Assembly: GCF_034424215.1 (NCBI RefSeq)
Contig: NZ_CP139960.1
Span: 1,798,001-1,862,000 of the forward strand
Direction: 5' to 3'
Length of the DNA: 64,000 nt
Origin: Niabella yanshanensis
Lineage (GTDB): Bacteria > Bacteroidota > Bacteroidia > Chitinophagales > Chitinophagaceae
The notes under the pieces: generated by a model
Databases searched by the model: none
Seen by the model: only the letters and a program-made list of their open reading frames with translations
Told to the model about the DNA's origin: nothing
In this document: positions 17,460 through 26,468 of the stretch, one piece after another
How the letters are laid out: the number at the start of each line of letters is the position of its first letter
Numbering within the stretch: the first letter of the stretch is position 1
Position numbers and translations under genes: made by a program

Positions 17460-18197
17460 ATGAAATTAGACATTCTGGCAATTGGAGTTCACCCCGATGA
17501 TGTTGAATTAGGCTGTGCAGGTACACTGCTAAAAGAAATACAACGCGGAAAAAAAGCAGGTATTGTTGACCTGACACAGGGAGAATTAGGCACCCGGGGT
17601 ACCGTGGAAACGCGTTATACAGAAGCTGCCGAAGCAGCCAGGATCCTGGGTGTTTCGGTGCGCGAAAACCTGAAAATGCGGGATGGCTTTTTCAAAAATG
17701 ACGAAGATCATCAGCTGCTGTTAATAAAAACCATACGGAAATACCGGCCGGATATTATTTTGGGTAATGTGTTGACAGACCGTCACCCTGACCATGGCAG
17801 AGCCGGCAACCTGATCAGCGATGCCTGTTTTCTTTCAGGGCTTGCCAAAATAGAAACTACTGACGATGAAGGTAATACACAGGAGAAATGGCGTCCCCGT
17901 TATTTTTTGCAGTATATGCAGGACTGGTATCATGAGCCGGATTTATTGATAGATGTAAGCGATGTGGTAGAGACCAAAATGAGATCGATCGACGCTTATA
18001 TTACTCAGTTTCATACATCTGAAAGCGAAGCGGGCGGACCACAAACCTATATTTCTACCCCCGACTTTAAAGAGAGTCTTTTGGCCCGTATGCGCATGAT
18101 GGGCAAACGGATCGGTGTTAAGTACGCAGAGGCGTATATTACTCAAAAACATATCGGCTTAAGCAACCTGGAAGGACTTATTTTACAGGAAACCTGA
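17460..18197 (+). CDS. bshB1: bacillithiol biosynthesis deacetylase BshB1
   Basis: A 245-residue LmbE/PIG-L family zinc deacetylase that removes the acetyl group from GlcNAc-malate in bacillithiol synthesis. The metal-binding motif is visible at the N-terminus: DILAIGVHPDDVELGCAGTL, with HPDD near residue 11. Other BshB1 features are GELGTRGTVETRYTEAAEAA, NVLTDRHPDHGRAG and ITQFHTSESE. Length and wording match the Bacteroidota BshB1 type rather than mycothiol enzymes. No bshA or bshC is nearby. It is cytoplasmic, and the porin upstream appears unrelated in function. Confidence 0.92.
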   Translation: MKLDILAIGVHPDDVELGCAGTLLKEIQRGKKAGIVDLTQGELGTRGTVETRYTEAAEAARILGVSVRENLKMRDGFFKNDEDHQLLLIKTIRKYRPDIILGNVLTDRHPDHGRAGNLISDACFLSGLAKIETTDDEGNTQEKWRPRYFLQYMQDWYHEPDLLIDVSDVVETKMRSIDAYITQFHTSESEAGGPQTYISTPDFKESLLARMRMMGKRIGVKYAEAYITQKHIGLSNLEGLILQET

Positions 18198-18246
18198 TTG
18201 TTGTCAGTTTTGCATTTTTTTACCTTATTGACGGCATAAAAATAGT

Positions 18247-18254
18247 TACCTTTG
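18247..18254 (+). promoter_or_regulatory. -7 box of desaturase gene
   Basis: TACCTTTG matches TAnnTTTG 30 bp upstream of the ATG at 18285. A TTG occurs at 18228-18230, slightly closer than the usual spacing. Confidence 0.5.
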
Positions 18255-18284
18255 CAACCTTAAACAACAAGAAATTATTATTGA

Positions 18285-19373
18285 ATGTCAGTACCGAAGT
18301 TTGCTACGCCACCTCCGCCCTCTTTTCATACGGTTTTAAAAACGCGTATCAATGACTACTTTAAGCAGCAGGGAAAGCCCAGTACCGGTAATTTCAGGCT
18401 GTATTCCAAAGCTATGTTTCTTGTGGTTGGTTTTTTGGCATTATACGTACACGTTATATTTTTTACGCCTTCTGCAGGATGGGCAATTTTTGAGTGCTTA
18501 CTTTTAAGCCTTTTTACCTCGGCTATTGGGTTTAATATTATGCACGACGGGGCTCATGGCAGCTTTAGCAGCAAGCCCTGGGTGAACACTATAGCAGCGT
18601 CATCGCTAAACTTCCTGGGGGCGAATACATTTATGTGGAAAATGAAACATAATGTGATTCACCACGCCTACACCAATATCGACGGTATCGACGATGACCT
18701 GGATGCTAAACCGTTTTTACGGCTATGCGAAACTCAAAAACATTATAAATTCCACAAATATCAGCACCTGTATTTCTGGTTTGCTTATTCGCTCCTTTAC
18801 CTGTTCTGGATATTCGTTTCTGATTATAAAAAATATTTCTCGAAAAAAGTAGGCGATATTCCGTTGAAGAAAATGACGGCAAATGATCACCTGACTTTTT
18901 GGGGCTTTAAGCTGCTCCATATCTGCCTGTTTGTAGTGATCCCCATTGCTATGGTAGGTGTGGGTCCCTGGGCAATCGGATTTGTAAGTTATGCTTTATT
19001 TGCCGGTTTTGTTTTGAGCATTGTTTTCCAGCTGGCTCATACGGTGGAACATACACATTTCCCTGTACCTAATGCTGAAACTAATAAAATTGATGATGAA
19101 TGGGCGATCCACCAGCTTAAAACGACGGCTAATTTTGCCACTAAAAACAGGCTGGCCTGCTGGTTTATGGGCGGTTTAAATTTCCAGGTGGAGCATCATT
19201 TATTCCCCAAGATCTCTCATATACATTATCCACGGATCAATAAGATCATTACCGCTACCTGTAAAGAATTTGATGTACAGTATATAGAATATAAAAAGGT
19301 AAAAGACGCGGTGATTTCGCATGTATCTTACCTCAAGCAACTGAGCCGCCCTACGCTGGTACATGCGCATTAA
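18285..19373 (+). CDS. membrane fatty acid desaturase
   Basis: A 362-residue di-iron integral membrane desaturase. All three histidine boxes are present: HDGAHGS (residues 87-93), HNVIHHAYTN (122-131) and QVEHHLFP near residue 300. Hydrophobic segments surround them (AMFLVVGFLALYVHVIFF; a pair near 155-200; a pair near 220-255). The spacing and QVEHH form suit front-end or linoleoyl-CoA type desaturases of the Bacteroidota. It introduces double bonds into acyl chains at the inner membrane, using an electron donor not encoded here. A strong intrinsic terminator follows at 19395. Confidence 0.88.
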   Translation: MSVPKFATPPPPSFHTVLKTRINDYFKQQGKPSTGNFRLYSKAMFLVVGFLALYVHVIFFTPSAGWAIFECLLLSLFTSAIGFNIMHDGAHGSFSSKPWVNTIAASSLNFLGANTFMWKMKHNVIHHAYTNIDGIDDDLDAKPFLRLCETQKHYKFHKYQHLYFWFAYSLLYLFWIFVSDYKKYFSKKVGDIPLKKMTANDHLTFWGFKLLHICLFVVIPIAMVGVGPWAIGFVSYALFAGFVLSIVFQLAHTVEHTHFPVPNAETNKIDDEWAIHQLKTTANFATKNRLACWFMGGLNFQVEHHLFPKISHIHYPRINKIITATCKEFDVQYIEYKKVKDAVISHVSYLKQLSRPTLVHAH

Positions 19374-19394
19374 AAGCATAAAATATTTATTGAG

Positions 19395-19428
19395 AAAGCT
19401 GGTGTTATCAATACCAGCTTTTTTTTTC
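19395..19428 (+). terminator. intrinsic terminator after desaturase gene
   Basis: AAAGCTGGT (19395-19403) and ACCAGCTTT (19413-19421) form a perfect 9-bp stem with a 9-nt loop, followed by a T-run to 19428. Confidence 0.85.
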
Positions 19429-19750
19429 CTGTAAAACATGCCAACCCGCTTGTCGCAAATCAATAAATGTCGCGGAAGAATACTTTAAAATCTTTTATTT
19501 GTCACCACTAGTTGATTTATTATCAAACCTTTTACTGGGTTGCGTCCGTTTTTTCGTCACATCTTATTTAAAAAAAACCGCTATTAATATATTATTTGAC
19601 AATTTAGTAGGTTAACTTTGTATTAACAAGCCCATATTAAGCCCTCAAAATACACAGCCCCTGAATTAACCTGTCCCTTTTTTGAAATACCGGTTTGTAG
19701 TAATTAATAGTAGTCAATAGCGAATTGGAATTATAGCTTTTTAAGTTTTA
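19429..19750. promoter_or_regulatory. regulatory leader of the usher-like operon
   Basis: About 320 bp with no gene. TAACTTTG at 19613-19620 matches the -7 consensus TAnnTTTG, with TTTG at 19595-19598 upstream at an unusually short distance. If it is used, the operon has a long untranslated leader of roughly 125 nt. The leader is AT-rich and repeats the word AAGCCC; I see no defined riboswitch. Confidence 0.4.
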
Positions 19751-20293
19751 ATGCTGATGGTTAAGCTTCTGCATGTAATATTCTATGCGTTGTTTGTTTT
19801 ACCAGCTGCGTCTCAGCACGTAGAGGCTAAAGCCGATATGCAGGTACTGATACGGGACTTCTTCCAGGTAAGCAACCTTGCTACACAGGGTCAGATCATT
19901 ACTTTAGAGCTCAATAATGAAAATGATATAGAAACAGGTATTAATAAAGAAATCAGGTCGAACCTGATGGTTACCTCCACGGTTGATTATAATCTTTTTG
20001 CCCGTGCTGCTTTCCCGGTATTTTACAACCAGCAGAGCAGGAAAAGCTTCCCTTCTTCGGTATTAATGCTGGAGATCATTAATACCGACCTTAGCTTAAA
20101 CGGGACCGCCATAGAAAAAGTCCTCAATTTAAGCACCCTGAACCAACCTCTTATCTCGGAAGGTAAGCCCCTGTTTAAAAACGCTATTGATATACGTTAC
20201 AGTATCCCGGCCGAACACACTAAAGAGTACCTGGTAAAAGCGGGTTCAGGTGTTTACTCCAACACAATTATTTATACAATAAGTCCTCAATAA
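19751..20293 (+). CDS. secreted subunit-like protein of usher-type operon (first subunit)
   Basis: A 180-residue protein with a signal peptide (LLHVIFYALFVLPAASQ) starting at ATG 19751; ATG 19757 is an alternative. The mature protein is beta-rich and ends in the motif DIRYSIPAEHTKEYL followed by GVYSNTIIYTISPQ. The same pattern closes the next gene product and the 491-residue protein of this operon. No known domain name is recognised. It is the first gene of five in one direction and probably encodes a minor surface or fimbrial subunit. The central region is diverged from its paralogues, suggesting a different role such as an initiator or anchor. Confidence 0.75.
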   Translation: MLMVKLLHVIFYALFVLPAASQHVEAKADMQVLIRDFFQVSNLATQGQIITLELNNENDIETGINKEIRSNLMVTSTVDYNLFARAAFPVFYNQQSRKSFPSSVLMLEIINTDLSLNGTAIEKVLNLSTLNQPLISEGKPLFKNAIDIRYSIPAEHTKEYLVKAGSGVYSNTIIYTISPQ

Positions 20294-20314
20294 TTTTAAA
20301 ACAAAAGCAATACA

Positions 20315-20869
20315 ATGAAAAAGTGTATCCTTTTATCAGCACTGGCCCTATCCGGTGTACTCATTTCGGGTTCTGCCTTTTCGCAGGCTACCTCATCCAC
20401 CAATGTTAAGATTGTTCTTTCTGATTTTATCACAACAGAAAACGGAGCCGGAACCACTGCAGGACAAACACCCGGCGCGGGCGCCGAGGTTTTGTTTGAG
20501 TATCCTGACGCAGCATCTTATACAGCTATTAAATCTGTTAACCAGCCAGGGCACCTTAGGGTAACCGCTACAAAAACTTTCCAGGTTACAGTAAAAGCAA
20601 TGGGTACCAATTTTGTACATTCTACTACCCCTGCCAACGTAATACCCGTGAATGTAGTAGACATTGTGCCTACAGCTCCAGGAAGTGGTACGCCATCAAC
20701 AGTAACATTGAGTGATGTAGAACAGGTTATTTTAAGTGGCGTAGATCCAGGTATTAAAACAATCGATGTTGAATACCAGATCCCGGCGGCCAGAGCTCAG
20801 GCAGACATACTGGGTAAACCCTCGGGAACGTATCAACAGGTAGTAGTTTATACGTTTTCACAGCCCTAA
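20315..20869 (+). CDS. secreted major-subunit-like protein
   Basis: A 184-residue protein with a typical signal peptide (MKKCILLSALALSGVLISGS, cleavage near AFSQ). The mature chain of about 160 residues is low in charge and rich in T, V, A and G, typical of a polymerising pilin or surface-layer subunit. Segments YPDAASYTAIKSVNQPGHL and IDVEYQIPAARAQAD align with the C-terminal domain of the 491-residue protein, and the end is YQQVVVYTFSQP. It starts 21 bp after the first subunit and 47 bp before the chaperone. By size and position it is the best candidate for the main structural subunit. No named family is recognised. Confidence 0.78.
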   Translation: MKKCILLSALALSGVLISGSAFSQATSSTNVKIVLSDFITTENGAGTTAGQTPGAGAEVLFEYPDAASYTAIKSVNQPGHLRVTATKTFQVTVKAMGTNFVHSTTPANVIPVNVVDIVPTAPGSGTPSTVTLSDVEQVILSGVDPGIKTIDVEYQIPAARAQADILGKPSGTYQQVVVYTFSQP

Positions 20870-20916
20870 TATTTTCATAGCCCTATTTTCATTGAGGCAA
20901 AATTAAGCCCTATAAT

Positions 20917-21726
20917 ATGCCTAAAAATTTATACGCATCAGCAGTAATCATCCTGCTGATGATTGGTCTATCACCTGGTCTTTACGGCCAGGGAATTACC
21001 GTATCCCCTACCCGGTTATTTTTTTCGGGTGAGCCGGGTTCCGTTCAGAAGCAATCAATAGTGATTACGAATGCAGGTAAGGAGGCCGTTGCCTTTAACG
21101 TATCGCTAAACGACTGGTACCGGGATTCCATTGGACAAAAGGTTTATTTACCCGCCAACAGCACCAGCAAAAGCAATGCAGGCTGGATAAAGACATCAGC
21201 CAATGTCATCAACATTCTCCCCGGTGGCTCACAGGAGTTGGTGGCAACCATGCAGGTGCCGTCGCATCTAAAAAATGACTCTATCAGCAATTCGATGTTA
21301 ATGCTTACGCAGATTGCCAGGCAGGAAGACAGGTACGTGAAGCAAAATAATGTAGGCATAAAGGTTCTTTTTGAGTTTGCCCTGCACGTATATTTTACAC
21401 CTGCGGCGAATAAAACCGAAGACCTCGACTTTGTGGCTATAGATACAATGTCCTCCAATAATGCTCCCGGTAAAAGAATTGCTGTTAAAGTAAAAAACAC
21501 AGGGAATATTATAAGTGATGCAATGGTAGAATTTGAGTTTGTTCATAAAACCACAGGACAGGAAAGCAAGCTGGCGCCGGTTGCTATATCCATGATGCCC
21601 GGCGCCAGCCAGATCATTTATTTTGATGTACCCGGAGATTTGAAAGGTGCCTTTAAAGGTGTTTCAATTTTGCGCATAGGTGATGCTTCCAATGTAAAAG
21701 TGGGAGAAAAAAACCTGGTATTCTAA
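20917..21726 (+). CDS. PapD-like periplasmic chaperone
   Basis: A 269-residue exported protein (signal MPKNLYASAVIILLMIGLSP, cleavage near YGQG). The mature part opens ITVSPTRLFFSGEPGS followed by IVITNAGKEAVAFNV, which is the first strand set of an immunoglobulin-like pilus chaperone domain. ILPGGSQELVATMQVP occupies the position of the subunit-binding region. A second beta domain begins at KRIAVKVKNTGNIISDAMVE. In chaperone-usher systems such proteins complete the subunit fold by strand donation; that role is inferred here from domain and context. It is translationally near-coupled to the next gene (1-nt gap). Confidence 0.75.
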   Translation: MPKNLYASAVIILLMIGLSPGLYGQGITVSPTRLFFSGEPGSVQKQSIVITNAGKEAVAFNVSLNDWYRDSIGQKVYLPANSTSKSNAGWIKTSANVINILPGGSQELVATMQVPSHLKNDSISNSMLMLTQIARQEDRYVKQNNVGIKVLFEFALHVYFTPAANKTEDLDFVAIDTMSSNNAPGKRIAVKVKNTGNIISDAMVEFEFVHKTTGQESKLAPVAISMMPGASQIIYFDVPGDLKGAFKGVSILRIGDASNVKVGEKNLVF

Positions 21727-21727
21727 C

Positions 21728-23203
21728 ATGATGGTTTATACGAATCGTGTCATTATAGCATTAACTTTCTTCCTGTATCAGCCGTTCTCTGTTGAAGGGC
21801 AGGTGGTATTAAGCCTTACTGAGAATAATGTTATCAATCACCAGGAGTATAACAGCAATATTACAACCGGGCAGCTGGCGGTACCCGCTCTTTCGGGGTT
21901 ACTGTATGCTGCCTGGTATAGCACTACGGCACTGGAATCTGTACAAATGGGTACCGGAAGTAATCTGCTATTCACTAATGGTGCGTACAACTTTGCTATT
22001 GGCAATATACGTTACCAGTTGGTGAGCATGGGTGGCGCAACACCCGGGTCAGCCGGGCTACCCGGTACCCTTGCTCCCGAAGCACCGATGAGCGGCCCCC
22101 TGCAAACTATTTTTACTCCGGAATCTGCCACTGCAAATGCCACTTACGGCGCCATCATCATGAAGTATCGCATACTACCCGCTGCTTTGTCTGCAACCGG
22201 GTTTATAGCAGGAACTTATACAGGTGTGTCTTTAATTCACAACCAACCTAACAGGGGTATCCTGGGACTGGTGGGCTACCGGTATATTACACCCGCATCT
22301 ATACCTGTAAGCATCAGCATACCGGCAATCAATAAATGGGTTACTGCCACTACTTCTTTTACAAGAAACTACACCAGCGTCAGCTCTTTTACAACTGCCG
22401 CTGATCTTGATTTCAACCTAAGCACTTTTACTGTAGGACATACACAACCGGCGTTTATAGAAATAAAAGCACAGGGACCGGTTACCTTCACGCCACATGG
22501 AGGTGGCGCCTCCACTACAGTTCCCGTTAACATAGTACAGGCACTGGGCTCCGGGCTCAATACCATTTCCCTGTCTACAACCTATGCAGCATTGAACACA
22601 ACGGGGCTTCCGGTACCGGCAGGCAATATCTCCACCATCCCCTTAACCATCAGGATCAGCGCAGCAAATGTGGTTCAATACCTTTTCAAAGCAGGCACTT
22701 ATACTTTCAATATAGACCTAAGAACACGTAATTCCGGCAGTTCCGTTTCGGACGTGAAAACAATTACCTTTACCATTACGACAGATCCGCTGAGCAGCAT
22801 TGCGGTACAGGGAACACCAGATATCAATTTCAGTTATGGTAGCCTGGCTGATTATCAAACCTCGAAGAGCGTCAATATGCCCAATCACCTGCTGATCACC
22901 AATAATAAAAATTACGAGGTTTATGTGAAGAGCGGCACGGCTAACTTCACCCGCAGCAGCATTGCCACCACTATCCCCGCATCTATTGTACAGGTTCAAA
23001 ACGGAAACGGAGAAACCGCTGTAACCAGCAGGACTCTTTCCACCACATCACAGGCGATCATTAACAATGCGGGTTCTGTTATCAACAGGCAACTGTCAAT
23101 AAAGTATACGATTCCTGCTGCTCAAACTTTGCAGTTCCTGGGTAAACAAACAGGTACAACACCTTATATTCTTACTGTTATTTACAGCTTTACCAGCTTG
23201 TAA
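21728..23203 (+). CDS. large secreted adhesin-like subunit with duplicated subunit domain
   Basis: A 491-residue exported protein (signal ending near FSVEGQ). An N-terminal domain of about 190 residues with a glycine/threonine-rich composition precedes two related beta domains. The middle one has VPVNIVQALGSGLNTISLST and then FKAGTYTFNIDLRT. The C-terminal one has SLADYQTSKSVNMPNHLLIT, LSIKYTIPAAQTLQFLG and the end ILTVIYSFTSL. Both resemble the 184-residue subunit of the same operon. Size and multidomain layout suggest a tip adhesin carried by the smaller subunits. It lies one base after the chaperone gene and 9 bp before the usher-like gene. Confidence 0.72.
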   Translation: MMVYTNRVIIALTFFLYQPFSVEGQVVLSLTENNVINHQEYNSNITTGQLAVPALSGLLYAAWYSTTALESVQMGTGSNLLFTNGAYNFAIGNIRYQLVSMGGATPGSAGLPGTLAPEAPMSGPLQTIFTPESATANATYGAIIMKYRILPAALSATGFIAGTYTGVSLIHNQPNRGILGLVGYRYITPASIPVSISIPAINKWVTATTSFTRNYTSVSSFTTAADLDFNLSTFTVGHTQPAFIEIKAQGPVTFTPHGGGASTTVPVNIVQALGSGLNTISLSTTYAALNTTGLPVPAGNISTIPLTIRISAANVVQYLFKAGTYTFNIDLRTRNSGSSVSDVKTITFTITTDPLSSIAVQGTPDINFSYGSLADYQTSKSVNMPNHLLITNNKNYEVYVKSGTANFTRSSIATTIPASIVQVQNGNGETAVTSRTLSTTSQAIINNAGSVINRQLSIKYTIPAAQTLQFLGKQTGTTPYILTVIYSFTSL

Positions 23204-23212
23204 CAGGCATTT

Positions 23213-25987
23213 ATGAGCTTTTTAAAACCCATAGTATTTTATTTATTACCCTTATTGTTTTTAACGAACGCAATAGGACAAAATACTCATGGCATTATTA
23301 CTGCTTTTAAAATGGACAGCATTGCTATAGAAGCAGGATTAAGCTTCTCCAATGATCTTGTGATAAAGAATACAGGCACACAAACGATTCAAATTGATAG
23401 TATTCGACCAGCTGAATTATTGCCCGGCATTTTATTCACCCCTGAGTATGCTGAACCTTTACCTTTTAACCAACAGCAACTGCTAAAAATAAAAATGATC
23501 GCTGATAACGCACTAATGCGCTCAACTGTCCGAAAGATTGAATACTATATTTATTACACTGAAAATGCCACAACAAAAATCAGTAAAGCGAGTTTCTACA
23601 TCGTACGCCCGGCTTCCAATTATTTGGTAATTGGCACGTCGTCGGGTGAGGCCTATTTCAACCCTTCCATAAGTGAAAACTTTATTAACCTGTTCGTTGA
23701 AAATCCCGGATATGAAACCAAAAATATTACTTTAAAATTCCAACTACTGCCGGATGAATTTTTAACTACTGCAACACAGCAGGAGCTGGTATCGCTGGCG
23801 CCTAAAGAAAGAAAGCTTATCCAGGTACGACTGCTCACCCGGAAAAAAAATGCTTTTTATCCCGACTACAGCCTTTCTGTAACGGCCCATGAAACAGGAA
23901 GCACACAGGCTATATCTGGTACCGTTATTCCTGTTCGCACGCTTGCTGAAAAAAGAAATATGAACTATAGCGGAGGTAGCAATATGTACAAGAACTACCT
24001 CGAACTTCAATTCAACCGGTCGAATCAAACGAATGAGTTTATACAGTTCAGGTCTAATACAGAACGAAAGGCGGGATCCGGCAAAATGATAGCGCTCAAT
24101 GCTACCGCTGATTACTTTATCAATTACCGCTTTCTGAATCTTTACGATACCTGGCTTAGTTTTCAAACTCCTAAAACATTTTCCCGTGTGGGTAATATCA
24201 ACGCACAGGGTTATGATATGAATATTGCAGGCAGAGGTGCTTTATTTCAATATAAAATCACGCCTAAAACACAGGTAGAAATATTAGCCACTAACAATAG
24301 CTTTTTACTGTACAGTTCTGGTGCACATCTTTCTGATCCCGGTTATAGCATTGGCACCCGGTTTAATCATAGTGTCAATGCTACTACTATGATGAATGCT
24401 TCCTACGTTTTTAACCAGAACAATTTCGCGGGTGTACAATCCCACCTGGCAACCGTTAATATCCCCCTTGTAAACGACTCTATCCACTCCTTACTACTTG
24501 AAGGAGGGGCCAGTACCACCGAAGGCATACACCAGCGAAAGAAGTTTCCCGGGGGGGCATTAGGCCTGTCTTACAGCCTTACCCGGAAACAATTTTCTTT
24601 CATATCCAACAATTATTTCAGCAGTCCTTATTACGCGGGGCTGAGAAAAGGAGCGCTGAATCTCTATGAGTTGGTTCGCTACCAGTTCACTAACAGTAGT
24701 AATATCTTTTTCCTTTACAGCGGGTCGATAAACAAACCCCAATTTGTCGTGGATGATTCATCATCTTTTCTTTTGTACCAGGTAAATAACAATTTTACTA
24801 CGCACCAGCTGGAAACCGGTTATGGCAGAACCGTCAATGGGTATACATTTACCCTGGCGCCTAATTATAACTACCAGCTATATGCTTTACCTGGTATAAT
24901 GGAATACGAAGCCTACAGGACCAAGCTGAATATTGCAAAACTGTATAGCAAACATGCCCTGAACTTTACGATCGACTACGGGATCGGTAAAATTATTGAT
25001 ACTGATAGAAGTTTTCATTCGACCCGGCTTTTGCTTAACTACAGAACAGGCCCGTTTTATATAGACGGTATGGCCAGTATTAATCCATCTAATGTTTACG
25101 ACGTCATTATGGCACGGGATAATGATCGCTTTAGAAACTACTCTTTAACGACGGGATATAATTTGAATTCACCAGGCAGCAAATTGTCGGGTAATGCATA
25201 TATCGGTTATAACTATATCAACACTTATAAAAGCCGGAACTATTTCAGTTCAGCGCTGCTATCTTACAAAATAGGTAGTGACTGGTATGCTACAGGCAAT
25301 GTTACTTACTCGAGTTTTCAAAACAATCGAAGCAGTTCGGGATTCAACAATTTTCAATTTAGCATTGGCCTTAAAAAAGCGTTCACCCGGTGGTCTTCTG
25401 CAACCGGTGATGAAAATAATATTATCCTGGAGGTATTTGAAGATCATGATCAAAACGGGAGGAGAAACGGCAAGGAACCTTTGCTGCCCGGAACTATTGT
25501 ACAGCTCAACAAAACAACCGTTGCGATAACTGATTCCAAAGGCAGCATCAAACTCAACCAGGTACCGGCAGCTACTTACTATATTACCGCTCAAAGAAAT
25601 GATCAGCGTCTTGACATCCTTACGGGCGACAGCATTCTTATCGAGAATAACGGAACCATTGCTATACCGGTTATCAAAACTTATATCAGGAATGGATCCC
25701 TCCGGGAAATTAAAGCTGAGTACGATATACAGGTGCAGGATGCCTCGGGTATTACAATATACGCCCAAAACACACAAACCGGCAAAACTTATCATACAGT
25801 AACCAGTTTCGAAGGCGATTTCCAGCTTAAATTACCAGCGGGCCATTACCTTATCCAAATTCGTAACGACCGCTACGAAATCACCAACAATAACCAGGAA
25901 ATAACAGTAGGCAACCTAAACCAGGATACGCCCCTGATCTTTCATTATAAAAACAAAGACATAAGGATCGATGTGAAGCAATTCTAA
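23213..25987 (+). CDS. outer-membrane usher-like beta-barrel protein
   Basis: A 924-residue exported protein (signal ending near NAIGQN). The N-terminal third holds Ig-like or ASH-like beta domains (FSNDLVIKNTGTQTIQIDSI; LFVENPGYETKNITLKFQL). Residues about 240-730 form a long series of alternating aromatic/polar strands typical of an outer-membrane barrel (for example YFINYRFLNLYDTWLSFQ). After about residue 735 comes a small SdrB-like domain, ILEVFEDHDQNGRRNGKEP, then a carboxypeptidase-regulatory-like domain ending in VDVKQF-type sequence. This order resembles FimD/PapC ushers in plan (barrel plus N- and C-terminal beta domains), but I see no sequence identity to them. It is likely the outer-membrane assembly platform for the subunits. 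It overlaps the convergent next gene by 4 bp. Confidence 0.7.
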   Translation: MSFLKPIVFYLLPLLFLTNAIGQNTHGIITAFKMDSIAIEAGLSFSNDLVIKNTGTQTIQIDSIRPAELLPGILFTPEYAEPLPFNQQQLLKIKMIADNALMRSTVRKIEYYIYYTENATTKISKASFYIVRPASNYLVIGTSSGEAYFNPSISENFINLFVENPGYETKNITLKFQLLPDEFLTTATQQELVSLAPKERKLIQVRLLTRKKNAFYPDYSLSVTAHETGSTQAISGTVIPVRTLAEKRNMNYSGGSNMYKNYLELQFNRSNQTNEFIQFRSNTERKAGSGKMIALNATADYFINYRFLNLYDTWLSFQTPKTFSRVGNINAQGYDMNIAGRGALFQYKITPKTQVEILATNNSFLLYSSGAHLSDPGYSIGTRFNHSVNATTMMNASYVFNQNNFAGVQSHLATVNIPLVNDSIHSLLLEGGASTTEGIHQRKKFPGGALGLSYSLTRKQFSFISNNYFSSPYYAGLRKGALNLYELVRYQFTNSSNIFFLYSGSINKPQFVVDDSSSFLLYQVNNNFTTHQLETGYGRTVNGYTFTLAPNYNYQLYALPGIMEYEAYRTKLNIAKLYSKHALNFTIDYGIGKIIDTDRSFHSTRLLLNYRTGPFYIDGMASINPSNVYDVIMARDNDRFRNYSLTTGYNLNSPGSKLSGNAYIGYNYINTYKSRNYFSSALLSYKIGSDWYATGNVTYSSFQNNRSSSGFNNFQFSIGLKKAFTRWSSATGDENNIILEVFEDHDQNGRRNGKEPLLPGTIVQLNKTTVAITDSKGSIKLNQVPAATYYITAQRNDQRLDILTGDSILIENNGTIAIPVIKTYIRNGSLREIKAEYDIQVQDASGITIYAQNTQTGKTYHTVTSFEGDFQLKLPAGHYLIQIRNDRYEITNNNQEITVGNLNQDTPLIFHYKNKDIRIDVKQF

Positions 25988-26457
25988 GAGGACTTATGTA
26001 TTACGGCCTTAAAATTACATTTACCATGATTTCGTTGATAGATTGCTTTACCCGACGGCATGTAATGCTTCTCCACACCACAGGGACCGACGTCACATTC
26101 ATCACAGGCTGCCTGCCGGGAATACTCCTTGTATAATTTTCTATTTATGTAAACACGGTTATACTCAATATAGGGCGTAAAGTCGCAGGTATTATTTTTT
26201 CCCGACTCGTACCGGGTAGTTCTTTCTAATTCCAGGTTGCCTGATTTATCAAATCGCCGGTATTGCAATTCTTTCCAGCAACCATTAATCATTTGTTGCC
26301 GGCTCGTTGAAAGAAGCACACTATCGATACCATATTCTTTTAAGACCCGCACCGTATCTGAATCGGGCGGCTTTGAAAGCCTCCCGGCCTGGCCCTGACA
26401 GTTGGAAGCCAGGGAAGACAGGAAGATCATATGTAAGACTGCTATGATAGCTTTCAA
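25984..26457 (-). CDS. hypothetical secreted protein with cysteine pairs
   Basis: A 157-residue protein with a signal peptide (MKAIIAVLHMIFLSSLASNC, cysteine at 20 followed by QGQ, so a lipoprotein is possible). The mature part contains a cysteine-rich patch AACDECDVGPCG and further cysteines near CDFTPY and CNFK, suggesting disulfides or metal binding. No family is recognised. It converges on the usher-like gene with a 4-bp overlap and starts 11 bp downstream of the aldo/keto reductase stop, so it may be co-transcribed with that gene. Confidence 0.65.
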   Translation of the reverse strand: MKAIIAVLHMIFLSSLASNCQGQAGRLSKPPDSDTVRVLKEYGIDSVLLSTSRQQMINGCWKELQYRRFDKSGNLELERTTRYESGKNNTCDFTPYIEYNRVYINRKLYKEYSRQAACDECDVGPCGVEKHYMPSGKAIYQRNHGKCNFKAVIHKSS

Positions 26458-26468
26458 CCGGATAATGA

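Noticed and set aside
19751-25987. SusC/SusD polysaccharide utilisation locus
   Set aside because: The barrel has no TonB-box or plug domain and no SusD-like lipoprotein or glycoside hydrolase is present.
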